From IMG/VR virus record IMGVR_UViG_3300017528_000245, positions 1-44,946 of that record: a DNA stretch of 44,946 bases; one strand, 5' to 3'. Below are positions 25,610 to 33,909 of the stretch, one piece after another. Every line of letters starts with the position of its first letter. Position 1 is the first letter of the stretch. The stretch is from a virus. A program made the position numbers and the translations under genes. A model generated the notes under the pieces. That model did no database searches. It was not told where the DNA came from and saw only the letters and a program-made list of their open reading frames with translations.

Positions 25610-26607
25610 TGCCTTTACCGTGGACTGCACCAGGATTCGGACAGGGAATTTATCCTTCCCAAGCGCCGTTCTTTATTCCCGACAAAGTTGATCCGCGCCT
25701 GATTGCGTTAATTTCGCAACAGCGTGAGCAGAACCAACAAGAGATTGCGGGCAGCATCCAAGGTGCCTTGGCTGGTCTGGGTAAGTTGGTCGAACAGCAC
25801 CGGCAGGACGCGATCGCGAGCCAGCTCTTGGCAGGGAGCGCACCGCAGGCCACAGCCGTAGGCGGTGGAACAGCGCCAGCCGCACAGCCGGTACCGGCAG
25901 CGGTTGATCCAGCTTATGCCGAGCGTGGCCTAGATTTGAGTCCAACTGGTCAACCGATTGCGCCAGCCACTCCTCCGGCGTCCCTTGCAAGTTTCAGGCC
26001 AGTGGGCGCAGGGGTGCCAGCAGGAATACCCAGCACCGTTCTCAGTCCAGCAGAAGCCGCCCACAATGTCGCGCTTGGGTTCCCAGCCCGACAGCTAATG
26101 AGGCCGAGTGAAATTTATGCCGCGCAGCAGCACGAGTTCGACAAGAATCTGGCCGATCAGTACAAGCGGGCGCAGATTTTGCACCTGATGGGAGCAGGAG
26201 GCGGCAGGTATGGCAGTAGCAATGTAATTACCGATCCGAAAACAGGCCAGCCGATGACGCTGCACGATTACTTCAGGACGACCCATCCCGAACTGGAAAA
26301 GACGACACCTGATCCGTGGGAAAAAGCTATTACCAAAAGACGAGGATGGCTGGACGCAGACGGCAACTTTACCACCAATCCTAAGGACGCTGGTTTACCT
26401 GAAGGAACCAAAGCTGATGAAGGCCCGTATGCTGAAGTACAGTTTCCCAATCAAAAGGCAGCTACGATTGTGCCTTACGGAGCGTTGCCACAGAAGGGAG
26501 CGAGCGCCGGAGGCCGAGGCGGCAGAGCACCCGCACAAATTAACGAGAAGCGTGTATTTCCTGATGGACTTCGGATTTGGGATGGGACGCGATGGAACCC
26601 GATCTAA
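25609..26607 (+). CDS. Internal virion protein candidate, 332 aa
   Basis: The ATG at 25609 shares a base with the previous stop (TAATG), which favours it over an upstream in-frame start at 25507. The protein has a helical N-terminus (about residues 25-75), a Pro/Ala-rich disordered middle (about 80-150), a second helical block ('PSEIYAAQQHEFDKNLADQYKRAQIL', about 164-190) and a Gly-rich basic C-terminus. It is probably co-ejected with DNA. No enzyme domain seen. Confidence 0.6.
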   Translation: MPLPWTAPGFGQGIYPSQAPFFIPDKVDPRLIALISQQREQNQQEIAGSIQGALAGLGKLVEQHRQDAIASQLLAGSAPQATAVGGGTAPAAQPVPAAVDPAYAERGLDLSPTGQPIAPATPPASLASFRPVGAGVPAGIPSTVLSPAEAAHNVALGFPARQLMRPSEIYAAQQHEFDKNLADQYKRAQILHLMGAGGGRYGSSNVITDPKTGQPMTLHDYFRTTHPELEKTTPDPWEKAITKRRGWLDADGNFTTNPKDAGLPEGTKADEGPYAEVQFPNQKAATIVPYGALPQKGASAGGRGGRAPAQINEKRVFPDGLRIWDGTRWNPI

Positions 26608-29600
26608 CAGACCCGTATGCTGGGAGTCCTTATAGTCCTGACTTAGCGGCTATTAGGGCACAGCAGGCAGCCGAACTAGAACAAAATCCAGATCTTGAGC
26701 AGCGGTTGTATTCGCTGACTCATAACGAAGTCGGAGGCCAAGGGACAGCGGCGCAGCAAGCCTTCATCGAAACGCTTTTCAACAGGGCTGATCGGCGCGG
26801 TCAAAGCCTAGCTCAAATCATCAACGATCGGAGCTACTATCCGGGCATCAGTTTCCGACCACGACCAGGAGCGAACTACCAAGATACTTTGTTGTCGGTG
26901 ATGCGCGGGTCAGATGTTTCTGGTGGCGCTACGGGTAACGCTTCTGGAAGGGTTGGATTCGCTGGCGGGCCGCAGACTTTCGCAGCCAACGGAGAACGCT
27001 TCGGGATTGAGGGGCCGGATTTGAAAAAGCAGGGGAGCGATCCATTTAGTAACCCATACGCGGGCGAGCCGCTACCAGCAACGCCAGCAGCAGCGGCGAC
27101 ACCAGCCAAGTCATTCGATACTCCACTTACACCACAGGAAGAAAACAGATTTGCGGTCTGGAAAGCGAACTACGCTCCAAAGGATTCTGGTGCTGATTAC
27201 GATTTGCGCGGCGCATTCAAGGCTGGACTAACGCCCGATCCTCAGACTGGGCATTGGCCCGATACATTTAAGAAACCAAATCACCCAACGTTTTCAGATC
27301 AATCCATTTACGCCTCTGCTGCTCCTGAAAAGGCAGGACATTGGGAAGGCGATAAATATATACCAGCCGGACAAGTGCCCCAGATGACAGCAGAGAAACC
27401 GTACGAGGCTCCTCCCGAGTTCAAGTCGCAGCGGGAAATGGAAGATTGGGCGGCAAAGCATGACCCCAACTATCGCGCTTTTCAAGAAGCCTCGGCCCAG
27501 TACCAAGACCCCGCCAACAAGTGGATCACTTCAGAGATACCCAAAGTCAGGGAGCTGATGTACGCGGGCTTCGGCTATTCCCCACTGGGTTTAATTCAGG
27601 CTGTAGCTCCCGATACTGAAGCAGCAGCGACAGCAGAACGGATCAGGCAGAAACTCTCTGGTACTGGTGCTGGATTTGTCACTCCGGCCAATGCCCTGAT
27701 GGCTGCGGCTGGTGGTGCAGTGCCGACGATCGGACGCTTAATCGGCGCTGGCTTTACCATCGCGCAGGCGCAGGACACGGTTAAAAAGTATCACGAGTGG
27801 GAGGCTGAGACTGACCCAGAGAAGAAGAGCCAGTTGGCGGAAGATTTAGCAATTAGCGGAGTAGTGACGGCTGGATTAGCGGGAGCCACGCTATCTCCAC
27901 ACGGAGAAGGGAGACTGGAAGGAGAGAAGATCGTTGGGAAGGAGGAGCCGGTTCCGCCACCCGTTGAGCCAGCTCTATTGACTCAGCTTCTCGTGAGGCG
28001 GAATGAACTCTTGAGCAAAGGCGATACGTCGCCAGAGTTGGATACAGTTGAAGCAAAAATAAAAGAGTTAGGAGGTGATGTAGATGCCATTAAAGAAGGG
28101 GACATCCAAAAAGGTCGTCAGCGAGAATATCAGGGAGTTCCACCAGGGCCAATCGTATCAGCACACGAAAGAGAAGTTCGGCAAGGCGAGGGCGGACAAG
28201 CAGGCGGTGGCGGTGGCGTTGTCGGAGAAGCGGCGCAGCCGCAGGCGGTAGGAGAAGCGGGACAGAAAGTATTCGGAACCAAGAACGCTCTCAATCAGGG
28301 GATCGCAGCGGCAGAGGACGCAGCACGGCGCGAAGACGCGGATGTCTGGGCTGAAGCCGAAGCCATCCACAACGAGAATCCCGCTGCTCCCCGACTCTTG
28401 GTGGACGAGCTGGCCAAGAACCCTCGGCCAGTAAAAGATTTCGAGAACCATCTGGTTCTGCGGCGGCAGATCGAGCTGCAAAAGGAATACGACGCTGCCG
28501 TTGACAAACAGAACAAGAATCCGGGCGACCCATCAGCCGAAGCGCAGCTTAATGCGATCATCGAGGAGCAGGGGAAGGTTGACCAAGTTAATCAGCAGGT
28601 TGGACGCGAGGCTGGTTTGGGTTTCCGTGCTCGCCAAATTTTAGCTGACCAGGATTACAACCTGCTCAAGATGCAGGCGACAGCGCGAGCAGTAGTCAAC
28701 AAGGGCAGGCCGCTCTCAGCCGACCAACTGAAAGAGGTTCAGGGATTGCACGACCGGATCAAAGCGGCAGAGGATAAGATTGCCGAGTACAATGCACGCG
28801 AACAGTTCCGGCAGATGGTGGACGCGAGGCGAACCGAGCCGAGCCCAGCACGGCAACCTGTGGCCGGAGCGGGCAAGCTGCGAGAGAAAACAGCTTTCCT
28901 TGAGGACGCTTACAAACGTGCCAAGCAACGCATTGTAGAGAGGCGCGGGCGACTTCAGGCTGGGATTGATCCTACCTCTATTCTGGATGAAGCCATCGTT
29001 GGCGCATACCACATCGAGCGCGGGCTGACCAAGTTTGCCGACTGGTCGGCGCAGATGATTAAGGATATAGGTGAACACATCAAACCTTACCTGTCGGATT
29101 TGTGGCGGCGCTCGCGCGAGTATCATGCCGAGACAACAAAAGGTCTGGGCCGAGTCAGGGGCAGGCAGGAGATGACGCCAGAGCGAATGCTGGCGGCAGA
29201 CAAGCGCCGGGTGGCACGCGATATCGAGAAATATCAGGAGCGGGTAGCGAAGGGTGATGTCAGTCCGCTCCGGCCAAGGCCAGAGGCGCGACCCAGTGAC
29301 AAAGAACTCTCTGGACTATTGTTCGAGCGCGAACAGGCCAAGACGGCTTACCATGAGATGCTAGTGAAGGCGAAGCTGAGCCAGCAAAGCCTCGGCAGGA
29401 AAGGGCTCCGCTGGTTCGGTGAAGGGATGCGCACAGCTAGGTCGATCAAGACCGCTTTCGATGTGTCCGGTGTGCTGCGTCAGGGCGGTTTTAATTACTT
29501 CTCGCACCCTATTCAAGCTACTCGCGCACTCTCTGTCATACTCAAGGCAGTTCGCTCCGAGAAGGGAGCATTTGCCGTAATGCAGGAGATTCGTGATCGG

Positions 29601-30620
29601 CCCAACTACCCTCTCTATAAACAGGCAGGATTATTTCTGTCGGAAGAAGGCGGGATGAACCTGACCAAGATGGAAGAAGTCTTTGCTTCGCGTTTCGCCC
29701 GCAGGATTCCAGGAGTTGGCGCTTCGGAGCGAATGTACTCGGCTTATCTTAATCGCATCCGTGCCGATCGGTTTGATGCGATGGCCGGAACCTTGTCGCG
29801 GTTCGGCAAACTGACTGATGGCGAAGCCAAAGCGATAGCAAACTTCGTCAATGAAACGACGGGCCGGGGTTATCTCCCCGCCAAGATGCAGGGAGCTGCT
29901 GAAGCTCTCAATGCTGCGTTCTTTGCTCCGCGTTTTGTCATTAGCCGGTTTCAAACCCTGCTTGGTCATCCCATCTGGCAGTTAGAGAGAGCGTCCCCAA
30001 GGGTGCGCGGGTTGATCGCGTTGGAGTATGCCCGCACCCTGACTGGCATCGGGCTCTTCATCGCGGCGGCAACTCAGGCTGGGTTCAAGGTTGAAACGGA
30101 TCGGCGTTCGACTGATTTTATGAAGCTGCGCTGGGGCAACCTGCGGATTGATCCGATGGCTGGCATCCAGCAGGTAGGCGTGCTCTTGAGCCGCCTGCAA
30201 TCCGGCGCAAAAAAGACCAGCTCTGGAAAAGTTATGCCGCTGCGCGGTGAACTGAAATTTGGGCAGGCCAGTGCCGCCGATGTCATTGCCCGCTTTGCAT
30301 GGAGCAAGCTGGGGCCGCTCCCTGGTTCAACGGTGAATGTGCTGGCCGGTCAAGACCCTACTGGAAGGCCGACTACCCTTATCAACGAGGCGCTACACTT
30401 TGCGCTGCCACTGGGGCCACAAGACGTTATCTCCGTCATGCAGGAGAACGGGGTGCCCTACAAGTTGGCCGCAGAGTTGGCGGTTGCCGCTGGAATGGGA
30501 GCGACTTCTTACGGCAGCACCACTACCGGACAGCACGCCGCTATTCGGCAGAAATTGGAGCGGCGGGACAAGGCGTTGCTGCGCGGCGACGTTAAGGAAG
30601 CGATCCGGTTAAGTCAGTAA
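26592..30620 (+). CDS. Giant ejection protein with hydrolase-like N-terminus and LPD38-like C-terminus, 1342 aa
   Basis: The ATG at 26592 overlaps the previous gene by 16 bp and is chosen over a TTG at 26577. Residues about 35-130 resemble a wall-hydrolase / transglycosylase-like domain: 'RLYSLTHNEVGGQGTAAQQAFIETLFNRA' with Glu46 at the position of the usual catalytic acid. A hydrophobic stretch lies near 360-395. A long, coiled, charged middle follows. The C-terminal part (about 935-1320) has 'AFDVSGVLRQGGFNYFSHPIQA' and later helices typical of the large polyvalent-protein-associated domain LPD38. It likely enters the host and opens a DNA path through the wall. Confidence 0.65.
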   Translation: MEPDLTDPYAGSPYSPDLAAIRAQQAAELEQNPDLEQRLYSLTHNEVGGQGTAAQQAFIETLFNRADRRGQSLAQIINDRSYYPGISFRPRPGANYQDTLLSVMRGSDVSGGATGNASGRVGFAGGPQTFAANGERFGIEGPDLKKQGSDPFSNPYAGEPLPATPAAAATPAKSFDTPLTPQEENRFAVWKANYAPKDSGADYDLRGAFKAGLTPDPQTGHWPDTFKKPNHPTFSDQSIYASAAPEKAGHWEGDKYIPAGQVPQMTAEKPYEAPPEFKSQREMEDWAAKHDPNYRAFQEASAQYQDPANKWITSEIPKVRELMYAGFGYSPLGLIQAVAPDTEAAATAERIRQKLSGTGAGFVTPANALMAAAGGAVPTIGRLIGAGFTIAQAQDTVKKYHEWEAETDPEKKSQLAEDLAISGVVTAGLAGATLSPHGEGRLEGEKIVGKEEPVPPPVEPALLTQLLVRRNELLSKGDTSPELDTVEAKIKELGGDVDAIKEGDIQKGRQREYQGVPPGPIVSAHEREVRQGEGGQAGGGGGVVGEAAQPQAVGEAGQKVFGTKNALNQGIAAAEDAARREDADVWAEAEAIHNENPAAPRLLVDELAKNPRPVKDFENHLVLRRQIELQKEYDAAVDKQNKNPGDPSAEAQLNAIIEEQGKVDQVNQQVGREAGLGFRARQILADQDYNLLKMQATARAVVNKGRPLSADQLKEVQGLHDRIKAAEDKIAEYNAREQFRQMVDARRTEPSPARQPVAGAGKLREKTAFLEDAYKRAKQRIVERRGRLQAGIDPTSILDEAIVGAYHIERGLTKFADWSAQMIKDIGEHIKPYLSDLWRRSREYHAETTKGLGRVRGRQEMTPERMLAADKRRVARDIEKYQERVAKGDVSPLRPRPEARPSDKELSGLLFEREQAKTAYHEMLVKAKLSQQSLGRKGLRWFGEGMRTARSIKTAFDVSGVLRQGGFNYFSHPIQATRALSVILKAVRSEKGAFAVMQEIRDRPNYPLYKQAGLFLSEEGGMNLTKMEEVFASRFARRIPGVGASERMYSAYLNRIRADRFDAMAGTLSRFGKLTDGEAKAIANFVNETTGRGYLPAKMQGAAEALNAAFFAPRFVISRFQTLLGHPIWQLERASPRVRGLIALEYARTLTGIGLFIAAATQAGFKVETDRRSTDFMKLRWGNLRIDPMAGIQQVGVLLSRLQSGAKKTSSGKVMPLRGELKFGQASAADVIARFAWSKLGPLPGSTVNVLAGQDPTGRPTTLINEALHFALPLGPQDVISVMQENGVPYKLAAELAVAAGMGATSYGSTTTGQHAAIRQKLERRDKALLRGDVKEAIRLSQ

Positions 30621-30624
30621 GGCC

Positions 30625-30720
30625 ATGAGGAAGTGGCTTTTGCTGTTGCTTCTGGCCCTCTACTTTGTGATTTGGGCAATCGCCTGCATCGTCGTGGAGA
30701 CTTCGTTCATATATGGCTAA
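30625..30720 (+). CDS. Single-helix membrane peptide, 31 aa
   Basis: The ATG lies 4 nt after the ejection-protein stop. The peptide has MRKW at the N-terminus, one hydrophobic helix (about residues 4-24) and an acidic/aromatic end. It is the last late gene before the convergent junction. Size and topology fit a pinholin-like or regulatory membrane peptide. It could also be a chance frame. Confidence 0.4.
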   Translation: MRKWLLLLLLALYFVIWAIACIVVETSFIYG

Positions 30721-30735
30721 GCCACAACGGAGCAT

Positions 30736-30766
30736 AGGGAGCGACCCCGCCATAGAGTCGCCCCCT
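30736..30766. terminator. Possible bidirectional terminator at convergent gene junction
   Basis: AGGGAGCGA pairs with TCGCCCCCT (9 bp, one mismatch) around a 13-nt loop, midway between the last plus-strand gene and the last minus-strand gene. No T-run follows on either side, so termination would have to rely on the GC-rich stem or on a factor. Placement is the main argument. Confidence 0.4.
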
Positions 30767-30780
30767 ACCGTTCGCTGAAA

Positions 30781-31011
30781 TTATTTCTTCCGCTTCCCTG
30801 ACACGGTGTCGGGAACCAGATCATCAACGACCTTGGCCTGTGCCACTACGGCATCAATCGCGGCTTGCAATTCAGGTTGAACATCCGCACTACCTGCGGC
30901 CTGTTCCAAGGCTGTAATCTTGTCAAGGAGGCTTTGGGTTTCGGTGCCGATCTTTTGGAGTTGCTGGTTTACGTTCTGCAACTCTGCTGCTGCATCTTGC
31001 TGAGTAGCCAT
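30781..31011 (-). CDS. Coiled-coil hypothetical protein, 76 aa
   Basis: This is the promoter-distal gene of the minus-strand operon. The product is a Gln/Asp/Ala-rich amphipathic coiled coil along most of its length with a basic tail (GKRKK). No family recognised. It starts 3 nt after the upstream gene's stop. Confidence 0.6.
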   Translation of the reverse strand: MATQQDAAAELQNVNQQLQKIGTETQSLLDKITALEQAAGSADVQPELQAAIDAVVAQAKVVDDLVPDTVSGKRKK

Positions 31012-31014
31012 ATT

Positions 31015-31293
31015 TTATTCTTTCTTGTTAGGGTTATCGGGCACCATTCTATCAATCTTCCTGACCAACAGTCTGGTGCGTTCGATCTCTACTGCCAGTT
31101 CGGGCGATAGATCATCCATCGCGTCGAGTCGTGCCAGAATTTTTTTCAGCAGGAGGACACTTTTGTCATCCGATGGTTTAGGTTTTGGCATTTCGGCGCG
31201 AATCTTACTCTCAATTCGGTCAAGTAGCCAGCGATCAAATCTGATCTTTAATTGCCCGAAGGATTTGGTAAGCCACCTGCGGGACGATGGCAT
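31015..31293 (-). CDS. Hypothetical helical protein, 92 aa
   Basis: The proposed start overlaps the methyltransferase gene by 59 bp; an in-frame ATG at 31191 would give a 58-residue product with no overlap, and neither has a clear ribosome-binding site. The C-terminal half is a charged amphipathic helix ('LLLKKILARLDAMDDLSPELAVEI'). It may pair with the neighbouring coiled-coil protein. Function unknown. Confidence 0.5.
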   Translation of the reverse strand: MPSSRRWLTKSFGQLKIRFDRWLLDRIESKIRAEMPKPKPSDDKSVLLLKKILARLDAMDDLSPELAVEIERTRLLVRKIDRMVPDNPNKKE

Positions 31294-32161
31294 TTCCTAA
31301 TGCTTTAAGTCGCTCCACCCGGTTTCGTACCCCATGAGCCACTCGACCCATGCCGGATTGAGTGAACCACTCTTCTTCGTCGGGCCAACGACAGCACACA
31401 GATAATCGCGATCCTCCATGTGAATGTGACTCTTGCTTCCCACCGGCCCACTTCCCTTGTAATCGCTCTTCCTCGGTGTCGGCCACATTGCCGGTGTGTT
31501 CACTTGATCGGCCAAGCTGATCGCGTGCCCCTGTTCCTTCCGATCCAAGGCATTGGCCGCTCCACCCGTTACCACGCTCGCGTCGGGTGTGCGCCACATC
31601 GACTGCGCGTACTCGATCAGGCTCCTCGGAAACTCCTTCTTGTTGCTGCCAAGATTGGGCGCTTCCATTGCTGCGGTTGGCGTTGGGATCATGCCCGACA
31701 ATCCAAACTCGGTTTCTTCTATGCTTTGCGTCCACGGCACAAGCTGGAATAACAAACGTCCTTGTGGAGTAGCCGATTCCTTCCAAGTCAGAAAGCACAG
31801 TGTCGAGTTCCACGCCGATGATTCCAGCAACATTTTCTCCAAGCACCCAAGCGGGTCGCGCTTCCGAGACAACGCGCAGCATCTCCGGCCAGAGCGCACG
31901 GTCATCTGCCGCGCCTCCGCGCTTCCCAGCGTAGCTGAAAGGCTGGCAAGGAAATCCACCTGTGACGAGATCGACTCCTGCTGGCGGATGAAATTGGGCG
32001 ATCTCTCCGGCAATAGGGACATTGGGGAAATTTCTTGCGAGAACTCTTCGGCAGTAGGAGTCGATTTCACAGAAGCCGATGGTTCTGAATCCAGCCCATC
32101 GAGCGGCCAAAGCAAACCCTCCGATGCCGCTGAAGAGATCAAGGTGCGTCGGGTTTGCCAT
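31235..32161 (-). CDS. DNA (cytosine-5-)-methyltransferase, 308 aa
   Basis: The enzyme transfers a methyl group from S-adenosylmethionine to cytosine C5. Motifs are visible: I 'LDLFSGIGGF' (residues 7-16), IV 'GGFPCQPFS' with catalytic Cys72, VI 'ENV' (109-111), VIII 'RRNRVWIVG', and X 'GNAIVPQVA' near the C-terminus. The start at 32161 is chosen because motif I must begin near residue 7; a longer frame adds a non-homologous tail. The target-recognition region is about 100 residues. As a solitary methyltransferase it probably shields phage DNA from host restriction. It overlaps the upstream gene by 23 bp. A second long frame is fully nested in it. Confidence 0.92.
   Translation of the reverse strand: MANPTHLDLFSGIGGFALAARWAGFRTIGFCEIDSYCRRVLARNFPNVPIAGEIAQFHPPAGVDLVTGGFPCQPFSYAGKRGGAADDRALWPEMLRVVSEARPAWVLGENVAGIIGVELDTVLSDLEGIGYSTRTFVIPACAVDAKHRRNRVWIVGHDPNANRSNGSAQSWQQQEGVSEEPDRVRAVDVAHTRRERGNGWSGQCLGSEGTGARDQLGRSSEHTGNVADTEEERLQGKWAGGKQESHSHGGSRLSVCCRWPDEEEWFTQSGMGRVAHGVRNRVERLKALGNAIVPQVAYQILRAIKDQI
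31297..32142 (-). other. Nested alternate-frame ORF inside the methyltransferase gene
   Basis: An uninterrupted 281-codon frame with an ATG lies on the same strand, shifted by one base. Its product would carry 'LLFQLVPWTQSIEETEFGL', 'IPTPTAAME' and, near the end, 'LNPAWVEWLMGYETGWSDL'. I recognise these phrases from database proteins annotated as methyltransferases; they are the alternate reading of conserved motif VIII and motif X-region DNA. It may therefore be only a shadow of conserved codons, or an overlapping gene. No ribosome-binding site was evident. Confidence 0.3.
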
Positions 32162-32525
32162 TAAATTCGCTCGCAACAAAGACAATACAGTTGCGGCCTG
32201 ATGGTCCGCGCCGACGCCGATCAGTCTCGACCGCAAAGCCTTTTCGGATTAACGGACGCATCCGAGGCGAAACGCTCTGCCACTCCATGCCAGTTTGCAC
32301 TACCAGATCGTGTGAGGTAGCGCCCTCTGGCCCAAACTCTCGCAAGGCATTCAGAACTATCGCCTCTATATCGGTTGTGCGGACGGATTTGGCAGCTTCC
32401 TCGGAAGTCTCAGGATCACTGTGGCGGGCGTAGGCTGAAGTCTGAAACACGGTCCCGTCAGGGCCGCGATCTATCATGCCGTCAAAAAGGCTCGGCTGAT
32501 TTGCGTCCCTTTTCATAATACTCAT
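32139..32525 (-). CDS. Winged-helix-like DNA-binding protein, 128 aa
   Basis: The protein carries a phage-typical 'ARHSDPETSEEAAKSV' segment (about residues 33-48) and then a helix-turn-helix-like block with 'LREFGPEGATSHDLVVQTGMEWQSVSPRMRPLIRKGFAVE' (61-100) and a basic wing ('RRRRGPSGR'). Related small phage proteins lie beside replication or modification genes. It may start at 32525 or 32516. It overlaps the methyltransferase start and likely shares its mRNA. Confidence 0.7.
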   Translation of the reverse strand: MSIMKRDANQPSLFDGMIDRGPDGTVFQTSAYARHSDPETSEEAAKSVRTTDIEAIVLNALREFGPEGATSHDLVVQTGMEWQSVSPRMRPLIRKGFAVETDRRRRGPSGRNCIVFVASEFNGKPDAP

Positions 32526-32754
32526 TTCGATAGTGGGCTGTTTTCCACGCCGTTACCGGATTGATGTCGCAGTTGTCATGCTCCTTCCACCACGCCAAAA
32601 ACGAAGCGGGTATGTCGGCAGCCTTGGGATCATTGGGATCAATTAGCTTAGGCTTTGGACGAGCGAACCCGCGCTCGTGCTGGATCATGTAAAGCCGCTC
32701 TAGGCTTTCCAGAACTTCGTTCAAATCCACTGCGATTGATGCTGGCTCGCTCAT
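32482..32754 (-). CDS. Hypothetical protein, 90 aa
   Basis: Soluble, Trp/Tyr- and Lys-rich C-terminal half ('FLAWWKEHDNCDINPVTAWKTAHYRNEYY', about residues 52-80) and a helical N-terminus. No family recognised. It overlaps the preceding gene by 107 bp and the next one by 44 bp, longer than the usual overlaps in this operon. Confidence 0.55.
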   Translation of the reverse strand: MSEPASIAVDLNEVLESLERLYMIQHERGFARPKPKLIDPNDPKAADIPASFLAWWKEHDNCDINPVTAWKTAHYRNEYYEKGRKSAEPF

Positions 32755-32971
32755 TTGATCGCAAACTATTCGCGCCGTTTAGGCTCTTTAGTTTTCTCCG
32801 GTATTCGTCGCGCAGGTACTGTGGCACGTTCGACCAAATATGCCACTTCATAATTGTGTCGCGCCGAGAGGGATATTTCGCGATCGCCCAATTTATGAAA
32901 CTTTCGGATACTTCATCCGGCCACTCATGGAAGTTTCCGAAAAGATAGTTACAACGAGGGCAACGCCGCAT
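32648..32971 (-). CDS. Small zinc-ribbon-like protein, 107 aa
   Basis: The ATG at 32971 shares a base with the upstream stop (TAATG), favouring it over an ATG at 32998. The N-terminus has 'CPRC' and a helical region to about residue 65; the last 36 residues lie in the overlap with the next gene and look like its frame shadow (Arg/Ser-rich). The real functional part is probably the first two thirds, with the stop displaced downstream. Confidence 0.5.
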   Translation of the reverse strand: MRRCPRCNYLFGNFHEWPDEVSESFINWAIAKYPSRRDTIMKWHIWSNVPQYLRDEYRRKLKSLNGANSLRSNERASINRSGFERSSGKPRAALHDPARARVRSSKA

Positions 32972-33126
32972 TATATCAACCCCCGCGCTCTGGCCCACTC
33001 CCGCATCGCTGGCATAAAAGGCTGATACTTAGGTTTAGCATCATCAGTTGTCTTAATTGGGGGCGGGCCAGCCCACCACATCCGCAGTGGCTTGCCCTTT
33101 TTGTCGCGCTCGATGATCCAACTCAT
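32971..33126 (-). CDS. Small basic protein, 51 aa
   Basis: The start is ATGA-coupled to the gene upstream and the stop is TAATG-coupled to the gene downstream, and a GGCAGAAACA leader precedes the ATG. The peptide is Trp- and Lys/Arg-rich ('LRMWWAGPPPIKTTDDAKPKY'). No family recognised; coupling on both sides makes a real gene likely. Confidence 0.6.
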   Translation of the reverse strand: MSWIIERDKKGKPLRMWWAGPPPIKTTDDAKPKYQPFMPAMREWARARGLI

Positions 33127-33368
33127 TGTTTCTGCCTATTCGGTTGATTCTGCAACATTTCAACAGCGTTAGTTACGTCACTGGTCTGTTTCATTAACAC
33201 TTCCAGTAACGCTTGGCCCCTGTGTGCGCCACCAACTTCAGCCCACGCTTGCAACGCCAAGTCGCGAGATTCTTCCATCATCATTGCAACGTGAGGAGAG
33301 AAGCGCGAGCATAGCTCCTCAGTTTGCGACTGCTTTAGGTGATAGAGAAATTTCTCTGTCTCATTCAT
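33123..33368 (-). CDS. Hypothetical helical protein, 81 aa
   Basis: The protein is mostly alpha-helical and acidic with several Met and Gln, and ends in a basic tail. It overlaps the nuclease gene by 8 bp and the next gene by 4 bp. Nothing in it identifies a function. Confidence 0.6.
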   Translation of the reverse strand: MNETEKFLYHLKQSQTEELCSRFSPHVAMMMEESRDLALQAWAEVGGAHRGQALLEVLMKQTSDVTNAVEMLQNQPNRQKQ

Positions 33369-33753
33369 AGCCTGCGAACACTAGGTTTTTGTATTCCTTA
33401 AAGCTGCGCACCACCGCACACTGCCAGCCATTACAAGTCATTGTACGCATGGTGTCGTACTGCGTGGTACGGACTCGGCCCTTATCTGCCTTAACCTCAA
33501 TTCCCCACGGCACTCCATCCTTGCAGAACGAAATATCCGGCCATCCAACTGTAGCCCGCGTTCGCTTGTCGGTACGGAACCAGAGTACTGCAATTCCAAG
33601 CCTTTGAAGGTCTTGAACGATCTCGCTCTGTAAATCCCGTTCCGCGCGGGCGAGCCCTTTCTCGTTTGCTTCCTCGGCCAGAAGTCCAGCTTTGCCCATT
33701 TTCTTGCGATCCTCGGGGCTGACGCAGCGTAAAACGTGCTCCGGTAGTATCAT
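33361..33753 (-). CDS. VRR-NUC-type nuclease, 130 aa
   Basis: The C-terminal 85 residues match the VRR-NUC fold of the PD-(D/E)xK superfamily: 'TVGWPDISF' (catalytic Asp), 'WGIEVKADKGRVRTTQYDTM' (Glu-x-Lys) and 'CAVVRSFKEY'. N-terminal helix 'LRCVSPEDRKKMGKAGL' is common in phage members. The frame stays open to 33879, but that stretch forms two RNA hairpins and lacks a ribosome-binding site, so 33753 is preferred; an extended N-terminus remains possible. It probably processes phage DNA junctions or degrades host DNA. Confidence 0.8.
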   Translation of the reverse strand: MILPEHVLRCVSPEDRKKMGKAGLLAEEANEKGLARAERDLQSEIVQDLQRLGIAVLWFRTDKRTRATVGWPDISFCKDGVPWGIEVKADKGRVRTTQYDTMRTMTCNGWQCAVVRSFKEYKNLVFAGYE

Positions 33754-33761
33754 TGGAAGTA

Positions 33762-33891
33762 GGCTGGCGCAATGGAAGCAGCCATCACGCCAGCCCTTGC
33801 TGTGTCCCCCAACACGCACAGTAGGATGCCTTGCCGCCTGTGGGGAAAGTGGACGCAAACCCCACGCGGAAGAGCGCATGACGGCAAGGCA
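33762..33891 (-). ncRNA. Structured leader with two nested hairpins before the nuclease gene
   Basis: One stem-loop pairs GGCTGGCG (33762-33769) with CGCCAGCC (33788-33795). A larger one pairs TGCCTTGCCG (33827-33836) with CGGCAAGGCA (33882-33891), enclosing GTGGGG (33840-33845) paired with CCCCAC (33860-33865). All stems are perfect. Together they fill most of the 156-nt gap upstream of the nuclease start. It may be a cis-regulatory mRNA element, a small RNA, or a partial terminator. It could instead be part of an extended coding frame. Confidence 0.45.
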
Positions 33892-33909
33892 AATTCATAA
33901 ACTCCTCAG

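Noticed and set aside
33754-33879. N-terminal extension of the VRR-NUC gene to an ATG at 33879
   Set aside because: No ribosome-binding site at 33879, the region is fully taken by nested stems, and homologous-looking protein begins close to residue 1 of the shorter form. Not fully excluded.
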